64,000 bases of DNA. Source: an uncultured Bacteroidales bacterium. GTDB lineage: Bacteria; Bacteroidota; Bacteroidia; Bacteroidales; F082. Made by a program: the position numbers and the translations under genes. Shown piece by piece: positions 58,140 to 64,000 of the stretch. The DNA lies in contig CALCYT010000047.1 of NCBI GenBank assembly GCA_937906455.1, positions 10,605-74,604 on the forward strand. The letters are read 5' to 3'. The stretch's first letter is position 1; each line of letters opens with the position of its first letter. The notes below the pieces were generated by a model. The model did not search any database. It had not been told where the DNA came from and worked only from the letters and a program-made list of their open reading frames with translations.

Positions 58140-59083
58140 TGAAGAAAATATTGGCTTTTTTCAAATTGACACGTTGGATAAACCTGTTGTTCACCGCATT
58201 GGTGATGTGTCTTGTGTACCACTGCGTTATGGGCATCGCAAGCAATGTGGCCTTCACCTTGATTGTCATATCAATGGTGCTGATTCAGGCCGGCGGATAT
58301 GTCATCAACGATATTTTTGACATGGAAATCGACGCCATCAACAAACCTGAAAAACTGATTGTCGGAAAGATTTTTACAGAGAAACAATGCAATGTGTTTT
58401 ATATCGCGCTGACAATCATAGGATTAGCATGTGGAATCGTAGCAAGTGTAATGACACTTGGCAACAATGCGGTGACAATTATCGCAAGTCTGGTGCTTCT
58501 GGCGTGCCTTTTATACAGTTATTCGAGCAGATATAAGAAAAAACCTGTTGTGGGCAATCTAATCGTCTCTGTATCAGTGGCTTTTGCAGTGTTTTTACCT
58601 TGGTTGTTCCAAGTCTTGAATATGCTTGGCAATGAGGAAATGATTATCGAAAACCAAGAATGGCTGCGGGTGACTTTTCATATAGTGTTGATTTACACTG
58701 TCTTCGCCTTCCTGATGACGCTGATTCGCGAAATAGTGAAGGACATGGAAGACGTTAAAGGCGACGCTCTCTCGCATTGCCGCACCATACCGATTGTTTG
58801 GGGCGTGAATACAGCTCAAATCATAGTGGTCACGCTGAGTTTCATAACTTGTTTAGGTATCTCTATTGTTGAGAATCACCTGAATAAAGATTTGGGATTG
58901 GCAATAACAAGTTATATGCTCATCGCCGCCGGAGTCTTGTTGTTTGTGTTTGTGATGCTCCGGAACGCCTACAGCCTCGTCGCCTCAACGCCCGACAGAA
59001 CGGAAAAGCAATTTCACATACAGTCTATAATATTGAAAATCAGTATGTTAATTGGAGTTTTATCAATGTTTTTTATCAAATAA
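58139..59083 (+). CDS. UbiA-family prenyltransferase
   Basis: 314 residues with eight or nine membrane helices. The first Asp-rich motif is NDIFDMEIDAINKP (NDxxDxxxD) and the second is REIVKDMEDVKGD. These bind Mg2+ and prenyl diphosphate. Bacteroidetes members are often annotated as geranylgeranylglycerol-phosphate geranylgeranyltransferase, but the acceptor here cannot be told. The start at 58139 (TGATG overlap) is preferred to two GTG codons just before it. Confidence 0.87.
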   Translation: MKKILAFFKLTRWINLLFTALVMCLVYHCVMGIASNVAFTLIVISMVLIQAGGYVINDIFDMEIDAINKPEKLIVGKIFTEKQCNVFYIALTIIGLACGIVASVMTLGNNAVTIIASLVLLACLLYSYSSRYKKKPVVGNLIVSVSVAFAVFLPWLFQVLNMLGNEEMIIENQEWLRVTFHIVLIYTVFAFLMTLIREIVKDMEDVKGDALSHCRTIPIVWGVNTAQIIVVTLSFITCLGISIVENHLNKDLGLAITSYMLIAAGVLLFVFVMLRNAYSLVASTPDRTEKQFHIQSIILKISMLIGVLSMFFIK

Positions 59084-59084
59084 A

Positions 59085-59666
59085 ATGTTAGGGAATTTAA
59101 ATAAATACAATATCGTTTTGGCGTCGAAATCACCGCGCAGGCAGGAGCTTTTGAAAGGAATAGGCGTCGATTTCACTGTTTTGACGAAAGGAATTGACGA
59201 GAACTATCCGGCTCGCTTGCCTTTGATTGACGTGGCGCCGTTTTTGAGTTTGAAGAAAGCCAAGGCGTTTGAAGAGGCGGAATTGCCGGAGAATTATATG
59301 GTTATCACCGCCGACACTGTCGTTATCGTTGAGAATGAGATTTTGGGCAAACCGAAAGACAGAAACGATGCCATTCGCATGATACACATGCTTTCGGGCA
59401 AGGTTCACAAGGTGGTGACGGGCGTTACGGTGCATACCAAAGAGATGACGAAAACCTTCTCCGTGATTTCAAAAGTGACGTTTGAAAATCTTGAAAATCA
59501 AGAAGTTGAATATTATGTTGACAATTATCGACCTTACGACAAGGCGGGTGCCTACGGTGTCCAGGAGTGGATTGGCTATTGCGGCGTCTGCAATGTCGAA
59601 GGCTCTTATTTTAATGTAATGGGTCTGCCAACGCAGAAATTGTATAAAGTGTTAAAGGAGTTTTAA
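59085..59666 (+). CDS. maf: Maf-like nucleotide pyrophosphatase
   Basis: 193 residues from the ATG at 59085. Maf signature: NIVLASKSPRRQELLKGIG, TADTVVIVENEILGKPKD, and KVHKVVTGVTV. Family members hydrolyse non-canonical or m7G/5-methyl nucleotides and can slow cell division. It begins two bases after the ubiA stop and abuts surE. Confidence 0.94.
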   Translation: MLGNLNKYNIVLASKSPRRQELLKGIGVDFTVLTKGIDENYPARLPLIDVAPFLSLKKAKAFEEAELPENYMVITADTVVIVENEILGKPKDRNDAIRMIHMLSGKVHKVVTGVTVHTKEMTKTFSVISKVTFENLENQEVEYYVDNYRPYDKAGAYGVQEWIGYCGVCNVEGSYFNVMGLPTQKLYKVLKEF

Positions 59667-60437
59667 ATGGAAAAAAGACCAACAATTTTAGTGACAAATG
59701 ATGACGGCTATTTAGCCAAGGGTTTGAGGAGATTAGCCGACTTGATGCGGCAGTTAGGGAAGGTGGTGGTGGTCTCGACGGAGCAGGTGAAATCGGCGCA
59801 GGGTCACTCGATGACCATCAACGAGCCGTTGAGACTCAGATTATTAGAGCAGTCGGACGACTTCGAGATGTATGTTTTGAACGGCTGTCCTGTTGATTGT
59901 GCGAAGGTGGGCTTCCAGATGATTTTGGACGAGTATCCGGCACTTTTAGTCTCGGGCATCAATCACGGCTCGAATGCCTCGACCAATGTGATTTACTCAG
60001 GCACCATGGCCGCGGTGGTCGAGGCTTGCATGGACGGCATCCCCGCCATAGGTTTCAGCCTTGAAGACTACTCGCATGACGCCTATTTCGACCATGCTGA
60101 CAGTTATATTTTGGATATCACAAAAAGAGTGTTGCGCGACGGTCTGCCCAAAGGCGTATGCCTGAATGTGAATTTCCCCAAATATTCTGAGGAAAACCCT
60201 ATCAAAGGAGTGAAGCTTTGCCGCCAGGCCACGGCGCGATGGAAAGAGATATTCGACAAGCGGCGAGACCCGCATGGACGCGAGTATTTCTGGATAGGCG
60301 GCGAGTTTATCGTGGAGGATGACGGCACCGACACCGACGTCTATGCGCTGAAAAACAACTACGTCTCCGTAGTCCCGACACAATATGACTGGACGGCTTA
60401 CGATGCCATGAAGCAATTAAAAAATTTTGAGAAATGA
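59667..60437 (+). CDS. surE: 5'/3'-nucleotidase SurE
   Basis: 256 residues, survival protein. Metal-binding TNDDGYLAKGLRRLADLM (the DD pair), AQGHSMTINEPLR, VSGINHGSNASTNVIYSGTMAAVVEA with the catalytic Asn and Ser, and the C-terminal FIVEDDGTDTDVYALKNNYVSVVP. It hydrolyses nucleoside monophosphates. It begins directly after the maf stop and overlaps lpxB by 4 bases. Confidence 0.96.
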   Translation: MEKRPTILVTNDDGYLAKGLRRLADLMRQLGKVVVVSTEQVKSAQGHSMTINEPLRLRLLEQSDDFEMYVLNGCPVDCAKVGFQMILDEYPALLVSGINHGSNASTNVIYSGTMAAVVEACMDGIPAIGFSLEDYSHDAYFDHADSYILDITKRVLRDGLPKGVCLNVNFPKYSEENPIKGVKLCRQATARWKEIFDKRRDPHGREYFWIGGEFIVEDDGTDTDVYALKNNYVSVVPTQYDWTAYDAMKQLKNFEK

Positions 60438-61552
60438 GGTATTACATCATAGCAGGCGAGGCTTCCGGCGATTTGCACGGTGCCAATCTCGTGGCTTCGA
60501 TACGACATCATGACCCGGGAGCAAAAATTAGGGCATGGGGCGGCGAGAAAATGCGCAGAAACGGCGCACATGTGGTGAAAAACTACCACGATTTGGCGTT
60601 CATGGGCTTCGTCGAAGTGTTAATGAATTTAAAGACAATCTTAAAAAATTTTAACTTTTGCAAAAAAGACATAGCCGAGTTCAACCCCGATGCCATAGTG
60701 TTAATCGATTATCCGGGCTTTAACTTGAAAGTGGCAAAATGGGCGAAAAAGAAAGGCTTCAAGGTGTTTTATTACATCTCACCTCAAGTGTGGGCATGGA
60801 AACGCCGTAGAGTTTACACTATCAAGAAAGTGGTCGATAAAATGCTCTGCATACTGCCTTTCGAGAAGAAATTCTACGACAACTATGACGTTGATTGCCA
60901 ATTTGTCGGACATCCGCTGCTGGATGAGATTGCCAAGGTGCAGGCTGTTGACAAAAACAAGTTTTACAAGGCTAACCGCCTCAACCCGAAGAAAGAAATC
61001 ATAGCTTTGCTGCCGGGGAGCCGCAAACAAGAGGTCACCAGGATGCTCACCGTGATGCTTGAAGTAGTGAGGATGATGCCTAATTATCAGTTTGTTATAG
61101 CATGCGCGCCATCACTGCCGGTGAGTTTCTACAAGAAAATAATAGGGGAGAAGTCGAATGTGCGCCTCGTAGTTAACCGCACATACCAGCTGTTGCAACT
61201 GTCGAGCGCGGCGGTGGTCACCTCGGGCACTGCCACTTTGGAGACCGCCTTACTCGATGTGCCGGAAGTGGTGTGCTATAAAGCCAACAAAATATCGTAT
61301 GTCATAGCCCGCCAAGTGGCGAAAGTGAAATATATCTGCCTCGTGAACCTTATTATGGACCGATTGGTTGTCAAAGAGTTGATACAAAATGACATGACTT
61401 CATGCAATATCAGAGACGAGCTGCAGTCGCTGCTCAACAGCTCTAAACGTCAGAAAAAACTGCTTGAAGACTACGAAGAGCTGAAATACACTCTCGGCAA
61501 CTCCGGAGCATCCGACAGGGCGGCGGAAACCATCATATCATATTTTCAATGA
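60434..61552 (+). CDS. lpxB: Lipid-A-disaccharide synthase
   Basis: Joins lipid X to UDP-diacylglucosamine in lipid A synthesis, at the membrane. 372 residues with AGEASGDLHGANLVASI, GFVEVLMNL, VLIDYPGFNLKVAKWAKK, YYISPQVWAWKRRRV, LPGSRKQEVTRML and the VTSGTATLETALLDVPEVV C-terminal motif. Overlap with surE is 4 bases (ATGA). An intrinsic terminator follows, ending the DUF2520-KdsC-UbiA-Maf-SurE-LpxB operon. Confidence 0.97.
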   Translation: MRYYIIAGEASGDLHGANLVASIRHHDPGAKIRAWGGEKMRRNGAHVVKNYHDLAFMGFVEVLMNLKTILKNFNFCKKDIAEFNPDAIVLIDYPGFNLKVAKWAKKKGFKVFYYISPQVWAWKRRRVYTIKKVVDKMLCILPFEKKFYDNYDVDCQFVGHPLLDEIAKVQAVDKNKFYKANRLNPKKEIIALLPGSRKQEVTRMLTVMLEVVRMMPNYQFVIACAPSLPVSFYKKIIGEKSNVRLVVNRTYQLLQLSSAAVVTSGTATLETALLDVPEVVCYKANKISYVIARQVAKVKYICLVNLIMDRLVVKELIQNDMTSCNIRDELQSLLNSSKRQKKLLEDYEELKYTLGNSGASDRAAETIISYFQ

Positions 61553-61563
61553 ACTGAAAATAA

Positions 61564-61622
61564 TGTTAAAAATTTTAACATTTGACATGTTTTTTTTAAC
61601 ATAACTTGCAAAAAATTGCAAG
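61564..61622. repeat. Two short inverted repeats after lpxB
   Basis: TGTTAAAA and TTTTAACA (61564-61580) form a 17-base palindrome, and CTTGCAA/TTGCAAG (61605-61622) a 7-bp stem with loop AAAA. They precede the lpxB terminator. Confidence 0.6.
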
Positions 61623-61628
61623 AAAATT

Positions 61629-61661
61629 ATCCGGGGAAAATATTTTTACCTCGGATTTTTT
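61629..61661 (+). terminator. Intrinsic terminator between lpxB and comEC
   Basis: ATCCGGGG (61629-61636) pairs with CCTCGGAT (61649-61656) with one wobble and is followed by a six-T run. It isolates comEC from the operon upstream. Confidence 0.82.
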
Positions 61662-61694
61662 GTCGTAACTTGCATGTCGAAAAAGCAAGCAAGT

Positions 61695-63761
61695 ATGATT
61701 AATTGGTTCAAATATCCGTTCATCCGTCTGCTGATGCCTTTTGCCGCCGGCATCTGGCTGTCGTTTTCATGTATGGAGTTGTCCCGAAAGGAAGTGGTAT
61801 ATGTCCTGATTGCTGTCGTGCTGCTGGGATTTGTGCTTTTATTTGTTGCTTTTGCGGTAAAAGACTATAAATACCGCTGGGCTTTTGGCGTGTTGTTGAA
61901 TATCTACCTTGTATTAATTGGTGTGGCTGTCGTACATGTCCGTGATGATGATTTAGACGTGAATCGCGATGTTTTTGTGGCTCGTGTGGCCGAATGTCCG
62001 ACAGTGAAGGAGAAATCGGTGAAAGCTTTAATGAAAATGCAGTCGGACCAAGGCTTTGTGATGGCGTATTTTGAAAAAGACGAGCATTCGTCAGGGCTGC
62101 GATATGGTGATGTTATAGCGTTTTATGAAGCTCCGAGACTTGTGGAACCGCCAAATAATCCTGAACAATTCGACTATCGGAAATATCTGTTGCGGAAAGG
62201 AGTCCGGCGGCAGGTATATCTTAAAAACACCGCTTGGGAGCGTCTCCCGACGGCAAGAGCCAACCCTGTTTATGCTTTCTCATATCGTTTGCGTGACTTT
62301 TTGCTCGACACGATGAGAAATCTTGGCATAGAGGGCGACGAATATGCTGTGGCGGCGGCAATTTTGCTGGGATATGACGACACACTGCCTGCCGAGCTGA
62401 GACAAAAATACGTGGCGGCAGGCTCGATGCACATTCTTTGTGTCTCTGGAATGCATGTGGGAGTAGTGTTTCTGGTGTTCTCCTATCTGTTGGGATTCCT
62501 GAGCGAGCGAAAACGCTGGCAAAACGTTGTCAAACAGTCACTGTTGCTCCTCCTGATATGGTTTTACGCTCTGTTGGCGGGTTTGGCACCTTCGGTTTTG
62601 CGCTCAACAATAATGCTTTCGTTTGTCATCGTCGGCGATATGCTGAAAAGAGACGGCGTGATGCTCAACAGTTTAGCAGCCTCGGCGTTTCTGCTGCTTT
62701 GCCTTGACCCCGCCAACCTATTCAACGTGGGCTTCCTGCTCTCATATTGCGCCGTCGTAGGCATAGTGACACTGCAAAAACCCATATACAACCTGTTTTA
62801 TCTCAAATCCAAGCTTCTCGACAAAATATGGGAGCTGACATCAGTGACATTGGCGGCTCAGATAGCCACCGCTCCACTGTCAGTGTATTATTTTCACCAG
62901 TTTCCGAGTTATTTTTGGCTCAGCAACCTTTTCATGAGCCCGATCTCCACCATAGTGATTGTTGGCGGTATGCTGATGATGCTCGTTTTTTTCATACCTT
63001 ATATTAATATAGGCGTGGCTTTTTGCGTGAAATGGATGATTTATGCGATGAACATGATTGTTTCTTTTATCGAAAACATGCCATATTCGATTGTAAAAGG
63101 ATTGTATATCAATACTTTAGAGTTTACATGCCTGATAGTGGCGATTTTGTTGCTGATGATGGCGATTGAGCATAAGAAGAAGTTTATGATATTTGGAATT
63201 TTGTCGATGTTATTGGTTTTCAGCGGCTCACAACTTGCTCGGGCGGTGTTTCAAAGAACTCAGATGTCGCTCACAGTGTATTCGATGAGCAAAAACACCG
63301 TTGTTGACTTTGTGTGCGGCACCCGACATGTGATGATGTGCGACACTGTTGTTTTCAATGACCCGTCGGCCGTGAGTTTCAACGTTGAGAACCATCTTAT
63401 TTCTGAAGGTGTTTATAAAAAGGGGACTTTCTTGGCTATTGATGACGGCAGTTATGAGAACTGTTATCTTAAAAAAAGCGGAAATATGGTGTCGTTTGGC
63501 GGAAAAATCTTGGCGTTTTACGATAAAAACTCGACTTTCGGCGTGAAAACACCATGCCGTCCGCATTTGGATTATTTTGTGATATATGGACGCGACAAAA
63601 TTGATCTTGAAGCACTCTTGAACTGTTATATCATTGATTTACTGGTAATTGACGGCAGTGTGCCGGAATATTTGACACAAACAATCATTGAAAAAGCGGA
63701 ACATATAGGGCAGGAGTATTACGACGTAAAGAAATGCGGAGCTTTAGTTTTGGAGATATAA
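61695..63761 (+). CDS. comEC: ComEC/Rec2 family DNA-uptake channel protein
   Basis: 688 residues. The N-terminal part (about 1-170) has membrane helices and a DUF4131-like periplasmic domain. The ComEC core (about 220-490) has the signature ILCVSGMHVGVVFLVFSYLLG and about eight helices. The C-terminal about 170 residues correspond to the metallo-beta-lactamase-like region, but no HxHxDH zinc motif is visible, so nuclease activity is doubtful; shortened tails are common in Bacteroidetes. The start at 61695 (MINWFKYPFIRLLMPF) matches relatives and clears the terminator; an ATG at 61674 adds 7 residues. Confidence 0.92.
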   Translation: MINWFKYPFIRLLMPFAAGIWLSFSCMELSRKEVVYVLIAVVLLGFVLLFVAFAVKDYKYRWAFGVLLNIYLVLIGVAVVHVRDDDLDVNRDVFVARVAECPTVKEKSVKALMKMQSDQGFVMAYFEKDEHSSGLRYGDVIAFYEAPRLVEPPNNPEQFDYRKYLLRKGVRRQVYLKNTAWERLPTARANPVYAFSYRLRDFLLDTMRNLGIEGDEYAVAAAILLGYDDTLPAELRQKYVAAGSMHILCVSGMHVGVVFLVFSYLLGFLSERKRWQNVVKQSLLLLLIWFYALLAGLAPSVLRSTIMLSFVIVGDMLKRDGVMLNSLAASAFLLLCLDPANLFNVGFLLSYCAVVGIVTLQKPIYNLFYLKSKLLDKIWELTSVTLAAQIATAPLSVYYFHQFPSYFWLSNLFMSPISTIVIVGGMLMMLVFFIPYINIGVAFCVKWMIYAMNMIVSFIENMPYSIVKGLYINTLEFTCLIVAILLLMMAIEHKKKFMIFGILSMLLVFSGSQLARAVFQRTQMSLTVYSMSKNTVVDFVCGTRHVMMCDTVVFNDPSAVSFNVENHLISEGVYKKGTFLAIDDGSYENCYLKKSGNMVSFGGKILAFYDKNSTFGVKTPCRPHLDYFVIYGRDKIDLEALLNCYIIDLLVIDGSVPEYLTQTIIEKAEHIGQEYYDVKKCGALVLEI

Positions 63762-63824
63762 CATTGTGATTATCAGTAAATTGTATTGGATGGCGAAAAA
63801 ATTTTTAAAATTTTTCAAAAAAAT

Positions 63825-63855
63825 GTTGCACATAACAAAAAACGTTGTATCTTTG
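63825..63855 (+). promoter_or_regulatory. Promoter for tRNA-Asp
   Basis: GTTG (63825-63828), a 19-base spacer and TATCTTTG (63848-63855) form a near-perfect Bacteroidetes promoter. A small stem CCGTT/AACGG (63858-63870) lies between it and the tRNA. Confidence 0.75.
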
Positions 63856-63874
63856 CACCGTTAAAAACGGAGTT

Positions 63875-63949
63875 GGTGCCGTAGTTCAGTTTGGTTAGAA
63901 TGCCTGCCTGTCACGCAGGAGGTCGACGGTTCGAGCCCGTTCGGCACCG
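63875..63949 (+). tRNA. tRNA-Asp (GTC)
   Basis: A 75-base cloverleaf. The acceptor stem GGTGCCG pairs with CGGCACC, the anticodon stem CCTGC/GCAGG closes the loop CTGTCAC with anticodon GTC, and the T-arm GACGGTTCGAGCCCGTT... holds TTCGA. The discriminator base is G at 63949. The genome does not encode CCA after it (CAA follows), so CCA must be added by enzyme. Confidence 0.97.
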
Positions 63950-63959
63950 CAAGATAAAA

Positions 63960-63988
63960 GAGACGTTTCAATAAACGTTTCTTTTTTT
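63960..63988 (+). terminator. Intrinsic terminator after tRNA-Asp
   Basis: GAGACGTTT pairs with AAACGTTTC (one G-T wobble) around CAAT and is followed by seven T residues. Confidence 0.85.
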
Positions 63989-64000
63989 ATACATTTTTGG

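Noticed and set aside
63268..63761. Metallo-beta-lactamase nuclease domain at the ComEC C-terminus
   Set aside because: The region corresponds in position, but no HxHxDH zinc motif is visible, so a catalytic domain is not claimed.

Overview
The window looks like a chromosome segment of a Bacteroidales-type bacterium (Bacteroidota), probably an uncultured or host-associated one. The evidence is: four proteins ending in type IX secretion (T9SS) type A sorting domains; a complete MoxR-DUF58-BatABCDE aerotolerance operon; a SecA of about 1,100 residues; a bacterial V-type ATPase operon; almost no Shine-Dalgarno sequences; and many copies of the Bacteroidetes -7 promoter box TAnnTTTG placed just upstream of genes. 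Nearly everything is core housekeeping. No prophage, insertion sequence, CRISPR array, restriction system or defence island was seen.

Layout. 0-1.1 kb: the 3' end of an unknown gene and an AT-rich gene for a T9SS-sorted peptidase S74 (intramolecular chaperone) protein. 1.1-7.4 kb: V-type ATPase genes A, B, D, I and K, with two different tandem-repeat blocks inside the operon; the K subunit carries the ligand set known for Na+ binding. 7.4-14.4 kb: a TIGR04076 protein, prmC (with two repeat elements inside its reading frame), a YigZ/IMPACT protein, dnaA, an RsmI-like methyltransferase, a TerB-like protein and a POT peptide transporter. 14.5-19 kb: valS and a T9SS-sorted protein. 18.8-24.4 kb: rsfS-ftsH-LUD (minus strand) divergent from birA, then an SRPBCC protein, pyrE and a Nudix hydrolase. 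24.5-33.2 kb: coaD, a thioredoxin-fold lipo/secreted protein, secA, a PlpD-like patatin, pyrH and frr. 33.2-44.7 kb: ddl, a PASTA protein, a T9SS protein, rluD, hldD, a MerR regulator, an M23 peptidase, alaS, rdgB and ung. 44.8-56.7 kb: a tiny 42-residue lipoprotein, a large propeller-type T9SS protein and the Bat operon. 56.8-63.8 kb: a tightly packed operon DUF2520-KdsC-UbiA-Maf-SurE-LpxB, a terminator, comEC and tRNA-Asp.

Functional themes are envelope building (LpxB, HldD, KdsC-like, Ddl, M23, PASTA, Bat), protein export and quality control (SecA, FtsH), ion pumping (V-ATPase), translation (ValS, AlaS, PrmC, Frr, RluD, RsmI, RsfS, tRNA-Asp) and nucleotide hygiene (RdgB, Maf, Ung, Nudix, SurE).

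No clearly new multi-gene system was found. The most unusual signal is in the spacers: nine short stretches are built from degenerate 7-bp tandem units, often supplying the stop codon of the preceding gene or running up to the next start. Two further stretches have an 8-bp period, there is a 53-bp tandem array, and there are perfect hairpins of a GACGCAC family. One copy each of the 8-bp repeat and the 53-bp repeat has been absorbed in frame into PrmC.
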